Assembly: GCA_964396245.1 (NCBI GenBank)
Contig: CAYNEO010000037.1
Location: 1 to 37,132, forward strand
DNA length: 37,132 nt
Reading direction: 5' to 3'
From: CAYNEO01 sp964396245
GTDB lineage: Bacteria; Zixibacteria; MSB-5A5; GN15; FEB-12
The translations under genes were made by a program, and so were the position numbers. The notes under the pieces were generated by a model. The model did no database searches. It had not been told where the DNA came from and saw only the letters and a list, made by a program, of their open reading frames with translations. How positions within the stretch are numbered: position 1 is the stretch's first letter; each line of letters opens with the position of its first letter. This document shows positions 7,090-17,222 of this stretch, one piece after another.

Positions 7090-7839
7090 TTACAATAGTC
7101 CTTTATTCCGCATCTGAATTTGTTTTCTGAATATGTGATTGACCAGCCGGTCCTGGGCCTGGGTATCAAACTCGCGAACCGTTTCGGGCAGACGGCGCAG
7201 CTCGTCGATATTGAAATGCTTGAACAGGCGTGTATCCGTGATGAACTCGACACCGGCCAGTGCTTTCTTTCCACGCCCCACCGTGCGTCGGCACAACGCC
7301 ACTACAAGCTCCGGAAGCGCCAGGTCGGGAAACAGGCTTATCCTCAGCAGGAGTAAATCACCGACCCTAATCGGCTCGACCAGTTCAATCAGGGCGCCGC
7401 CGCCGCTGATATCCCTCGTACGGCTGTCATGCCAGACAGCGCGGTCTTCGTAATACTGAAATTCCAGCGTGGGAATAATTCGCGCGTACTGCAGCGTCTC
7501 GGCGACTTCGATACGTACGAACTGCCGCCGCTGCACGCGCCGGATATTGCGCGGCGGGCTGAGGAAATACATCTCCCGGCTGGCGCCGGTCGCCTGCCTG
7601 ATCTTTGACCAGAACTGGTACGAGGCATCCTCCCGACACACCGACACGAGGACGTCGACGCCGTTGCGAAGCAGCGTATCTCCATCCACAAATTCCGGTG
7701 TGTTGATCACGATGCCGCCGTTCATAAAATCTTCGATACGTGCGCGGTACTTGCCCCGCCGTTCGCCGTCGCCGACCAGAATTTCAAGCTGGTCCCATAG
7801 CTTCAGCGTTTGACCGTGACGGAGTATCACCGGTTGCAC
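7090..7839 (-). CDS. YcgR-like PilZ protein, first of three
   Basis: The protein has 249 residues and two domains: an N-terminal flagellar brake domain (about 8-95, with GGIVINTPEFVDGD) and a PilZ domain (about 100-225). Binding residues R104-R105-Q-F-V-R109 and D143-I-S145-G-G-G148 are canonical. This is the closest of the three to classical YcgR. The start is GTG (7837-7839) with AAGGGATGG upstream; no in-frame ATG fits better. It probably senses c-di-GMP and restrains rotation or assembly. The three PilZ proteins are clearly different from each other, so they are not a recent duplication. Confidence 0.86.
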   Translation of the reverse strand: MQPVILRHGQTLKLWDQLEILVGDGERRGKYRARIEDFMNGGIVINTPEFVDGDTLLRNGVDVLVSVCREDASYQFWSKIRQATGASREMYFLSPPRNIRRVQRRQFVRIEVAETLQYARIIPTLEFQYYEDRAVWHDSRTRDISGGGALIELVEPIRVGDLLLLRISLFPDLALPELVVALCRRTVGRGKKALAGVEFITDTRLFKHFNIDELRRLPETVREFDTQAQDRLVNHIFRKQIQMRNKGLL

Positions 7840-7857
7840 CGTACCATCCCTTCGTGA

Positions 7858-9042
7858 CTATGCCGGCTTGAGCGCGGCGAGATTTGCGCGACCCTGTTCG
7901 ATCGCCAGTTCCATGATCTTCCGGGCCAGGACCGTTCGCGAGCGATCGTGACGATTCTGGTAAATAAATTCCTGACCGGATTTAATCGTGCTGCTGAAAT
8001 ACTGCTTGGCGGTATCGTTGGCCCCGATTCGCCGCGAAAGCTCGGCGATCAGGTACGAAACCTGTATCTGCTGATTGCCCGGGGAAATGTCGCGACCGCT
8101 GGAAAATGCATCGCGGTAGTACTTAACCGCCTGCGTTAAGGCCTCATGCTCGTTGAGGACAATCCCGTTCCATCTCTTCTTCACCTGGAGCAGGAAATCC
8201 CGGAACGAGGGGCTTCTCCCGAACTGGGCGCCGCCGCCGTTACCGTCCACGCCGAGGATATCGGCCTTGTAATCGTCGATGAGTTCCTTGAGCCCGCCCA
8301 CCTTGTCTTCCATACCTGAGAGCCCGCCGCGAAGATCGGCGACACTGTCACGGAACCGGTCCTGGTAGGCAAGCATCTGCCCCTTGATTTCCGCCGAGAG
8401 TTGCTCTGCCTCGAAATGCGATTCCACGTTCCTCGTGAAAGAATCCAGATCGGTTCCGACCGTCTCCACCGAATTGAAGATCATGGCGTATTTGTTGTAG
8501 ATTTCGTCCATCAGGCCGTTGATGAACGTGCGGTTCGGGTTGTCGCCTTCCTTCATGTCACGGTACACCCAGCCGATTCTGAGGTAGAAACGACCGAGGT
8601 CAAGGCTTGCCGGCCGGTCGGACAACAGCTCGTCGAAAATGGCGAGATGCAGTTTCACGATGGCTGATTCATTCGGAAAGGCGGACATGTCGATCGACTC
8701 GCCCAGTTGCTTGATCACCGAGTCGGCCATCGACAGGCTTTCCAGGTGCTTCTCCTTGATCGGCTTCAGCCGGTACGTCTTGAAATTGACGTCGTTCTTC
8801 CACTCCTTGAACTCGTTGTTCAACTCCCGCGTGTAGTAGCAGTTGCTGCATACCGCGGTGAAAAACACGAGTGGGTTGTACGCCTGGTAGCGGGGGAACC
8901 GCCATTGGATGTTCGTGGGGCAGAAATCTGTGTCCCTTCCTCCCTCGGTGTAGGCCCCGACCTTGATGACCTCAAATTCATTGAGCGTCTTGCAGATCGG
9001 GCACTCTACCTTTGAGAGAAGAAATGGTGTGTCGCTTGGCAT
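7858..9042 (-). CDS. DUF2225 family zinc-ribbon protein
   Basis: The protein is about 394 residues from the ATG at 9042. I chose this start because GGAG lies 6 nt upstream; an ATG at 9054 is also in frame. The N-terminal 70 residues hold a metal-binding cysteine set, C14-x2-C17, C41 and C65-x2-C68 (CPICK, FCPTN, CSNC), typical of DUF2225. The rest is helical, with a TPR-like central and C-terminal region (residues about 110-390). It has no signal peptide, so it is likely cytoplasmic. No function is established for the family. Its place between the SwrB-like and PilZ genes ties it to the motility locus. Confidence 0.8.
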   Translation of the reverse strand: MPSDTPFLLSKVECPICKTLNEFEVIKVGAYTEGGRDTDFCPTNIQWRFPRYQAYNPLVFFTAVCSNCYYTRELNNEFKEWKNDVNFKTYRLKPIKEKHLESLSMADSVIKQLGESIDMSAFPNESAIVKLHLAIFDELLSDRPASLDLGRFYLRIGWVYRDMKEGDNPNRTFINGLMDEIYNKYAMIFNSVETVGTDLDSFTRNVESHFEAEQLSAEIKGQMLAYQDRFRDSVADLRGGLSGMEDKVGGLKELIDDYKADILGVDGNGGGAQFGRSPSFRDFLLQVKKRWNGIVLNEHEALTQAVKYYRDAFSSGRDISPGNQQIQVSYLIAELSRRIGANDTAKQYFSSTIKSGQEFIYQNRHDRSRTVLARKIMELAIEQGRANLAALKPA

Positions 9043-9064
9043 GTTTATCTCCATTCACTTCATC

Positions 9065-9511
9065 TTATTTCTCTGTGTCCAGCATGGCGAGTTCCGCCTC
9101 CGTTATCGGGAGTCGCTTCCGAATCTCTTCGCCGGATTTACGGGCATCGATCATTTCTTTCGCCAGCCGAATCACTTCGGCCCGGTTACGCCGCCCACCG
9201 GGAGCATTGGTTCTCGAAGTCCGTTCGGTAACGGTCGCCTCCTGTCGTTTCGGTTTGTCGCCGAAACTGACAAACGAGATCGATGACCGGGGATGTTCTC
9301 CAGGCGATTCGGACTCCCCTGGAGCTACCGTGAGTGCCTCTTCCGGTTTCGCAGCGACCTCATCAATCGTCTCAGTCCGCCGGTTCCGCCGGAACATGGA
9401 AGAGACAACCATCATCAACGCCCCGGCGGCGAGAAATCCGATAACATTCAGCCCGACATCGATGGCCCGGTCCAGGCTGATACCCGTTATGTGATTCAGC
9501 AAAACATCCAT
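9065..9511 (-). CDS. SwrB-like membrane protein (DUF6115/DUF2802-like C-terminus)
   Basis: The protein has 148 residues. One transmembrane helix lies at about 17-40 (IDVGLNVIGFLAAGALMMVV), followed by a basic patch and a low-complexity linker. The C-terminal 40 residues form a helix-turn-helix-like unit (NRAEVIRLAKEMIDARKSG and KRLPITEAELAML), which is the pattern of the SwrB/DUF6115/DUF2802 C-terminus. In Bacillus swrB follows sigD and promotes activation of the flagellar export gate. Here the gene likewise follows fliA, with one small gene between. The assignment rests on layout, the C-terminal motif and synteny, so it is moderate. Confidence 0.7.
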   Translation of the reverse strand: MDVLLNHITGISLDRAIDVGLNVIGFLAAGALMMVVSSMFRRNRRTETIDEVAAKPEEALTVAPGESESPGEHPRSSISFVSFGDKPKRQEATVTERTSRTNAPGGRRNRAEVIRLAKEMIDARKSGEEIRKRLPITEAELAMLDTEK

Positions 9512-9529
9512 GTTTTCGCTATCCTTTCG

Positions 9530-9856
9530 CTACGCTTTCACGTCGATATGTTCGACGGACGGCGGGCTCTCGGCGGCTTCATCCACATCGTCGCTCTGCT
9601 CGCCCTCTTCGGGCAGGCCCGCAGCGGTTTCATCGTCTTGCGCCCGGTCATCCGCCGTGTCGTCTTCCTGACCCTGCAGATCGACGACGTCCCGCTTATG
9701 CCGTTTCTTTTGTTTATCAAGTTCTTCTTCCAGTTTCTCTTTCAGTTCCTTCGCGAACTTTCGCTCTTTTTCCCGTTCGGATCGGTGCAGCGGGCTGACC
9801 TCGTCCGCCGGCCGATACGGGTGGACATTATCGAGATTGTCGATTGAGCCGTCCAT
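9530..9856 (-). CDS. Small highly charged protein of unknown function
   Basis: I do not recognise this 108-residue protein. Residues about 25-55 form a Lys/Glu-rich helix likely to be a coiled coil. The C-terminal half is strongly acidic and probably disordered. There is no signal or membrane segment. It sits between fliA and the SwrB-like gene with close spacing, which supports it being a real gene. Its reading frame is conserved through both the basic and acidic sections. A regulatory or adaptor role is possible, but nothing in the sequence shows one. Confidence 0.6.
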   Translation of the reverse strand: MDGSIDNLDNVHPYRPADEVSPLHRSEREKERKFAKELKEKLEEELDKQKKRHKRDVVDLQGQEDDTADDRAQDDETAAGLPEEGEQSDDVDEAAESPPSVEHIDVKA

Positions 9857-9883
9857 CGTGACCGTCCATCCGGGTGTTCTCTG

Positions 9884-10759
9884 TTACCCGGTCAGGGCGA
9901 ATTTCTCTTTGACCATTGTGCGCAGTTTCATCACCGCGCGCGTATGGATCTGTGAAACCCGCGATTCCGAGATCGACATCACTTCGCCGATCTCCTTCAA
10001 TGTTAGTTCTTCGTAATAATACAGGGCGATGACCAGCTTCTCCTGCGACGTGAGGCGGTCCATGGCGAGTACCAAAAATGACCTCAGTTCGCCCTTTTCT
10101 ATTTCGCCGAGGACACTGTGAGGCGACGAATCGGTGACCGTCTCGATCCTCGGCACCTGGCGATTGTCGTCGTCAGGGTAAATGACTTCGTCCAGCGAGA
10201 GAATATTGGTGCTCGACACGTCGTCGAGCGCAATATTCAGTTCGTGTTCGGTCAGGTTCATGTGCATAGCCAGTTCCGTTGTTCCGGGTTGACGTCCCAG
10301 CTTGTTCTCCAGACTCACCACGGCGCGGTCAATCTCACGTGACTTGGCCCGCGTCGAGCGCGGCACCCAGTCGAGCGCCCGCAGTTCGTCCAGGATAGCG
10401 CCGCGTATCCGCGGCACCGCGTACGTCTCGAACTTGACGCCACGGTCCGGATCGAAATTCCCGAAAGCCTCGATCAGACCGATAACGCCTGTGTTGATCA
10501 GGTCCGACAGCTCCACTGATCTGGGAAATCCCATGGCCATGCGGGCCGCAACGTTGCGGACCAGCGGCAAGTATTTACTGAGGAGCTTCTGACGGATCTC
10601 GACCGTTTTATGTTTGCGGTAGCGCGCCCAGTCGCGGGCGGTGACTTCCCACTTGTTCCGTTTTCTGGTTGTCGTCGGGGCGGCTACAGCAGTTCTTTTC
10701 ATGCCCTGTCTGGGCTTTCTGCCACGCTTGGCCGGAGCCTTCTGTACAGTGCTAACCAT
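9884..10759 (-). CDS. fliA: Flagellar sigma factor FliA (sigma-28)
   Basis: The protein has 291 residues. After a basic 36-residue N-terminal extension (KRGRKPR, TRKRNK), sigma region 2 covers about 55-130 (YLPLVRNVAARMA, DLINTGVIGLIEAF, FDPDRGVKFETYAVPRIRGA). Region 3 is about 140-200. Region 4 is about 230-285, with a helix-turn-helix at LTLKEIGEVMSISESRVSQI. It directs transcription of late flagellar genes, usually flagellin and motor genes, none of which are in the window. The anti-sigma factor FlgM is not seen either. A TAAATAAA/GCCGATAC element inside the 3' end of flhG could make it self-activated. The extra basic N-terminus is unusual for FliA. Confidence 0.95.
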   Translation of the reverse strand: MVSTVQKAPAKRGRKPRQGMKRTAVAAPTTTRKRNKWEVTARDWARYRKHKTVEIRQKLLSKYLPLVRNVAARMAMGFPRSVELSDLINTGVIGLIEAFGNFDPDRGVKFETYAVPRIRGAILDELRALDWVPRSTRAKSREIDRAVVSLENKLGRQPGTTELAMHMNLTEHELNIALDDVSSTNILSLDEVIYPDDDNRQVPRIETVTDSSPHSVLGEIEKGELRSFLVLAMDRLTSQEKLVIALYYYEELTLKEIGEVMSISESRVSQIHTRAVMKLRTMVKEKFALTG

Positions 10760-10766
10760 ATGATTG

Positions 10767-11633
10767 TTATCCTCTTGTATCGGCCGTCACCGGCGTTTTA
10801 TTTATTTCGTTTTCGTGATTGGCCCCTGCGGTATACAGCGGGGCACCAAGCAATTCCACCAGACTGCGGCTAATAACGGTAAGGTCTTGCAGCGATTGAT
10901 CTTGGGGCGCGGCAAGGGCAACCGAGGTCTGGCGGGCTACAGCCTGACGAATCCCGGTCGATTCATGAACGGCTCCGAGATACCCCGGAACACGCCCGAG
11001 AAACATGTCGGCCATCGCGAGGAACTTGGCCCGGATAAACTCGGCCTCTTCCCCGGACTCGACCCGGTTAAGCAGCAGGCTGCAGTCGATTGAACTGTTG
11101 GCCTTGAGCAGATACTTGAAAAGGCCATAGCAGTCAGAAATTGAGGTCAGTTCGGGTATGAGAATGAGAATGTTCAAATCCGAACCGTGGGCCATGAGAG
11201 TGGCCGTCTCGGATAAACCGGAACCGTGATCGATAACGATGAATTGGAAGTCCCGGCCTTCGTCGCGAAGTCGCTTCACGGTCTGCACAGCGGCATCGGC
11301 GGTAGAGAGGCTATCAGCCGGGCCGCCGGATACCGACGGCAACAGGAACAGCCGGTTCGCTATGCGCTGAACCGCGTCGGCGAGTCCAACGCGACCGTCA
11401 ACAAACTCGTCCAGGCCGTGCCGGGGATCGACATTGCCAAGAATATGCAGATTGCCGCAGGCAATGTCGGCGTCGACCACGAGCGTCTCATGCCCGGCGT
11501 GAGCCAGCCGTTCGGCCAGGTTGAACGCAATAACCGACTTCCCCACGCCCCCCTTACCCGACAGAATGGAAACGAGCCGCGGGCCGATCGACCTCGACAG
11601 TACCTCGAAACGGGGTTGCCGGAACCTATTCAT
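10767..11633 (-). CDS. flhG: Flagellar number regulator FlhG (MinD-like ATPase)
   Basis: The protein has 288 residues and belongs to the MinD/ParA family. The deviant Walker A motif GKGGVGKS is at residues 26-33, VVDADIACGNLHIL forms switch I, and VIDHGSGLSE is the Walker B/switch II region (usually DTGAG in the family). A C-terminal segment could provide the membrane-targeting helix. FlhG (FleN/YlxH) binds FlhF and limits flagellar number. GGAGGTGAGCC precedes the ATG, and the gene overlaps flhF by 8 nt, so the two are translationally coupled. Confidence 0.93.
   Translation of the reverse strand: MNRFRQPRFEVLSRSIGPRLVSILSGKGGVGKSVIAFNLAERLAHAGHETLVVDADIACGNLHILGNVDPRHGLDEFVDGRVGLADAVQRIANRLFLLPSVSGGPADSLSTADAAVQTVKRLRDEGRDFQFIVIDHGSGLSETATLMAHGSDLNILILIPELTSISDCYGLFKYLLKANSSIDCSLLLNRVESGEEAEFIRAKFLAMADMFLGRVPGYLGAVHESTGIRQAVARQTSVALAAPQDQSLQDLTVISRSLVELLGAPLYTAGANHENEINKTPVTADTRG
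10777..10804 (-). promoter_or_regulatory. Possible sigma-28 (FliA) promoter upstream of fliA
   Basis: On the minus strand TAAATAAA (10797-10804) and GCCGATAC (10777-10784) are 12 nt apart. The FliA consensus is TAAAGTTT-N11-GCCGATAA. It lies inside the last codons of flhG. The fliA Shine-Dalgarno AGAGGA follows within 2 nt of the -10 box, so transcripts starting here would lack most of it. This caveat lowers confidence. Confidence 0.4.
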
Positions 11634-12769
11634 GGCTCACCTCCGTCAGGAGTATGCTGTCGACAATGGTCTCGGCCTTCGGCCGTTTGATCATCCCGAT
11701 TCCGCCGGGCGCATTGTTTATGAAAGCCAGCTTAACGCCACCGCGGTCGCAGGCCATTGTCAGTGATCCGAACCGCCGCGTCAAATCCATCATCGTCATC
11801 ACGATGTGCGTAAGGGGAAACTCCCCGAGTTGATTGAGCAGAAGTTCTATATCTGAGGAGCGCGTGAGCGCACTCAAAGTCAGCAGGCAGTGGGTTGGCT
11901 TAATTGATCGTATGTTTTCAAGCAGCGCGGCGCGTTTGGCCGCATCCGGCGACAGCGCCGGTGTATCTATCAGTGTGACATGCTTGCGGCTGAACGAATC
12001 GGACGACTCTGAGTCAGAGACGTCCACCCCGAGCAGATCGCCGTAACTCTGGATTTCTTCAAACGCCGCGATTCTGAGATTATCGAGCGATACAAGTTTT
12101 ACTTTTCGCTTTGCGTTCAGTACAAGGTGCGCCGCCAGCTTACCCATCACGGCACTCTTGCCGGATGCGGGCGGCCCGATGATGACGACACGATCGCCGG
12201 CCTTGAACTCAACGCGAGTGTCGATCATCGCCGACAGCTTCTCGATAAGCACTTCTCTCGTTTTCAGCGGTAACTCGGCAGGCGTATCCGATGCGTGCAT
12301 CGCCGATGTGAGAGCGCTGCGGATAATATCATCAGGCAGATCGGCGTCTTCCAGTTGCGCGTACAGACCGTGAAATGCCTGCGCATGCTCGCCGACCGGT
12401 TTACCGGCAGAACTCGGTATTGACAGCACTCGACCGAGCATCTCCTCGATAGCAGTGAGTCGCTGCTCAACGCTGCTGGTCACAACCTCGGGTTCGTGAG
12501 CCGACACCGTCTCCGCAGGTTCTGTTTCCCGGCTGTGGTCGACAGCCTCCGTGATAGTCTGCACGACATCATCCGGCAGTCGCGACTTCGTTGCGGTCAT
12601 GACGTTTGCAGTCGGCGCGGTTTCGGGCTCACGGTCCACGCAGGCCGTGATTTCTATCCGCTCGCGTTCGCTTCCGGGAAGCTGACGAGTCTTCAATACG
12701 ACCGCTTCGCCTCCCATTTCCGAGCGCACTTTCTTGAGCGCCACTGCGGCTGATTCACCCGTGAACGAT

Positions 12770-12780
<11 letters not shown>
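11626..12780 (-). CDS. flhF: Flagellar placement protein FlhF, SRP-type GTPase with eroded motifs
   Basis: The protein has 384 residues. It starts with the typical B domain (MIIKSFTGESAAVALKKVRSE), followed by a linker, an N-domain-like helical bundle (about 105-190) and an NG-type GTPase domain (about 195-380). The P-loop is GPPASGKS (202-209). The family's DTYRIGA is DNLRIAA here, and the DTAGR motif is DTPAL (272-276). The TKxD guanine-specificity motif is TMMD (329-332), lacking the lysine. FlhF normally marks the site of flagellum assembly as a GTP-bound dimer. Here nucleotide specificity or hydrolysis may be altered. The start codon lies within the flhA end with GAGGAT upstream. Confidence 0.88.
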
Positions 12781-14857
<2,077 letters not shown>

Positions 14858-14861
14858 AGCC

Positions 14862-15932
14862 CTACTTCACTACCTTTCCTCTGAGCCGGTAGACATAGGC
14901 CAGCACCTCGGCGACGGCACGATACATGTTGGCCGGAACGGCCTGGCCGATATCGCACAGCTTGAACAGGGCGCGCGCCAGAGGCTTGTCTTCGATTACC
15001 GGGATATTATTCTGGAGAGCGATTTCCTTGATCCGCTGGGCGATCAACCGCTCGCCCTTGGCGATCACATACGGCGCCGCCATCTCTTCGGGATCATATT
15101 TCAGCGCAACCGCTAAATGGGTCGGATTGGTGATAACCACATCGGCGGTAGGGACCGCTTCGGCCATGCGCCGCCGCGACATCTCGCGCTGAATCTGGCG
15201 CACACGGGCCTTGAGCTGCGGGTTACCTTCGGTGTCTTTATATTCATCCTTGACTTCCTGTTTGGACATCTTGATCGATTTCTCGAATTCGTACTTCTGG
15301 TAGGCATAGTCGAGAATCGCGATAAACAGGATGACCACTCCGATCTTCAGCGCCACGCCGAGAGCCAGCTTGCCCATCTGCACGGCCAGTTGCGAGACGC
15401 TCATGTCGGGCAGCAGGAAGAATCCGTCGAATTCGCTACGGAGTACTTTGTAGGCGACGATCCCGATCACGATTAGCTTGATCGAGTCGCGCACGGCCGT
15501 AACCAGCGATCGCACGGAGAATATTCGTTTCAGTCCCTTGGCGATATCGAATCGCTCGAACTTCGGCTCCATCGCTTTTGGCGTAATCTTGAAGCCCACC
15601 TGCGCGATATTGCTTCCGGCGGCGATCACCACCATGGCGGCAAACGCCGGCATGAGAATGAGAAAGAACTTCGCCATATTCTCGCCGAAGACCGTAATGA
15701 AAGTCGGATCGGCGATCGCCATGGTCGGCGCATTAGCCATCGTGTGCTGCATGAGCACACGGCATTGCCCCGCCATATACGGTCCGGCCGCAAACAGCGT
15801 CAGGAATCCCAGGCAGATCATGATCGCGGAGTTCAACTCCGTCGACCGCGCCACCTTGCCTTCCTCCCGGGCTTTCTCTCTTCGCCGGGGGGACGCCTTC
15901 TCTGTTCTTTCCTGGAAGCTCTCGTCCGCCAT
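14862..15932 (-). CDS. flhB: Flagellar export switch protein FlhB
   Basis: The protein has 356 residues. A short charged N-terminus (QERTEKASPRRREKAREEG) typical of FlhB is followed by four membrane helices (about 33-55, 88-110, 148-165, 190-212). The cytoplasmic domain holds the autocleavage site N269-P270-T271-H272. Cleavage there switches export from rod/hook substrates to filament substrates, together with FliK, which is encoded in the same operon. Length and motifs are canonical. It lies between fliR and flhA with 4-5 nt gaps. Confidence 0.97.
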   Translation of the reverse strand: MADESFQERTEKASPRRREKAREEGKVARSTELNSAIMICLGFLTLFAAGPYMAGQCRVLMQHTMANAPTMAIADPTFITVFGENMAKFFLILMPAFAAMVVIAAGSNIAQVGFKITPKAMEPKFERFDIAKGLKRIFSVRSLVTAVRDSIKLIVIGIVAYKVLRSEFDGFFLLPDMSVSQLAVQMGKLALGVALKIGVVILFIAILDYAYQKYEFEKSIKMSKQEVKDEYKDTEGNPQLKARVRQIQREMSRRRMAEAVPTADVVITNPTHLAVALKYDPEEMAAPYVIAKGERLIAQRIKEIALQNNIPVIEDKPLARALFKLCDIGQAVPANMYRAVAEVLAYVYRLRGKVVK

Positions 15933-15937
15933 TTCCG

Positions 15938-16726
15938 TTATGCTTTCCCCATCGCGAGGAACATCAGGTGCAGTTCCTTATCGAGATGGTGTATTGCTTT
16001 TTCGAGGACATAGGCGACAATCGGAAGCGACATGGCGAGCACCATGAGTCCGACGCCGATCTTGATCGGGAAGCCGACAAAAAACACGTTCATCGTCGGC
16101 ATCATCTTGGCGACCACACCCAGCGCGACATCGGTGAGAAACAGCGTGATCATCACGGGCGACGCGATCTTCAGCGCGATCACGAACAGGTAGGCCGTGT
16201 ACTTGATCATCATCTCGCCGACCGCGCCGTTCATCGCTACGTAACCCGGCGGGATCAATTCGAAACTGTCACTGTAAGCGGAGATGATCATATGGTGGCC
16301 GTTGATCGTCAGGAAGATCAGCATCGCCACCAAAAACCAGAACTGCCCGATCACGCTGACCTGAGAATGCGTGTTCGGATCGAGCACGTTCGCCAGGTAT
16401 AGACCTATCTGGTAGCCGACCACCGAACCGGCGGCCTGCGCCGCCAGCAGGATGAGCATGAAGACAAAGCCGATAATCAGACCGACCAGCAGTTCTTTGA
16501 ACGCAATGCCGACCAGCTGGAACAGGGAGTTTATTTCCGGCAGGGCCACATTCCCCATCGCCGTCACCAGGATAATCGCGAACAGCACGATCATCCCGAC
16601 ACGTACCAGCAGCGGGATTGACTTGTGGCCGAGGATTGGAGCGAGCAGAAAAAGCCCCGACGATCTGAGCATGATCATCAGGAAGAGTTGAAGCTTTTCT
16701 GTTCCGTAAGTTATGAAATCAAACAC
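15938..16726 (-). CDS. fliR: Flagellar export gate protein FliR
   Basis: The protein is about 262 residues, the normal FliR length, from the GTG at 16726, which has GAGG 8 nt upstream and gives the usual N-terminus (FDFITYGTEKLQLF). A TTG at 16771 is also in frame but would add 15 unusual residues. About six hydrophobic helices are visible, for example RVGMIVLFAIILVTAMG and FKELLVGLIIGFVFMLI. FliR assembles with FliP and FliQ into the helical entrance of the export gate. The gene lies 213 nt downstream of fliQ, an unusually large gap for this tight operon; the gap contains a perfect palindrome. Confidence 0.92.
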   Translation of the reverse strand: MFDFITYGTEKLQLFLMIMLRSSGLFLLAPILGHKSIPLLVRVGMIVLFAIILVTAMGNVALPEINSLFQLVGIAFKELLVGLIIGFVFMLILLAAQAAGSVVGYQIGLYLANVLDPNTHSQVSVIGQFWFLVAMLIFLTINGHHMIISAYSDSFELIPPGYVAMNGAVGEMMIKYTAYLFVIALKIASPVMITLFLTDVALGVVAKMMPTMNVFFVGFPIKIGVGLMVLAMSLPIVAYVLEKAIHHLDKELHLMFLAMGKA

Positions 16727-16846
16727 CCTGAAAACCTCGTACTTCGCCTTATTCGTCAACCCTTTACTCAAACCGTGTGCCGGATTGAAACAGCGTTAAC
16801 GGGGCTTCTAAGGTGTTGTGGTTTTGCTGGTTACATTACGGGTAAT

Positions 16847-16863
16847 TTCGCCCGTCGGGCGAA
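16847..16863. repeat. 17-bp palindrome between fliQ and fliR
   Basis: TTCGCCCG-T-CGGGCGAA is a perfect inverted repeat with 8-bp arms around one base. It lies in the 213-nt gap between fliQ and fliR. A competing pairing ACGGG/CCCGT overlaps its left arm. It may be an operator, an RNA processing hairpin or a mobile-repeat remnant. No T-tract follows on the minus strand, so a simple terminator is unlikely. Confidence 0.55.
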
Positions 16864-16939
16864 GAGGCCGGTATTGTGGAAAAGTTTACCAGGACTGTAG
16901 GAAAAAAGTTCAAAGTTCGGACTAAAGTCAGCCATCCAA

Positions 16940-17209
16940 TTACCCCACCAAAACCGGTATCAGGTCATACATATGATGGGTGAAATCGGTGACCATGTTG
17001 ATCATCCACGGCAGGAAAATCAGCAGCGCCAGGGCTACCGCCAGAATTTTTGGGACGAACGTAAGCGTCATTTCGTTGATCTGCGTCACCGACTGAAAGA
17101 CCGAGATGATCAGGCCGATTATAAGCCCGAACAACAACATCGGACCCGCGACCATCAGCGTCACTGTCAATGCCTCGCGACCGATACTCACTACCATTTG
17201 CGGCGTCAT
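16940..17209 (-). CDS. fliQ: Flagellar export gate protein FliQ
   Basis: The protein has 89 residues, exactly family size, starting at the ATG at 17209 with AGGAGA 9 nt upstream. An in-frame start further upstream (17314) would overlap fliP and add non-homologous sequence, so I rejected it. Two membrane helices (about 15-40 and 53-75) flank a loop with QSVTQINEMTLTFVPK, the FliQ hallmark. FliQ packs around FliP/FliR in the export gate. It begins 14 nt after the fliP stop. Confidence 0.95.
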   Translation of the reverse strand: MTPQMVVSIGREALTVTLMVAGPMLLFGLIIGLIISVFQSVTQINEMTLTFVPKILAVALALLIFLPWMINMVTDFTHHMYDLIPVLVG

Positions 17210-17222
17210 GAACGAAATCTCC

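Noticed and set aside
9805..9820. GCCGATAC on the plus strand as a sigma-28 -10 box
   Set aside because: No TAAA element at the right distance and it would read antisense to a coding region.
16820..16940. 34-codon frame starting MADFSPN between fliQ and fliR
   Set aside because: Weak ribosome-binding site, no hydrophobic or helical pattern, and it runs through the palindrome; not enough to call a gene.
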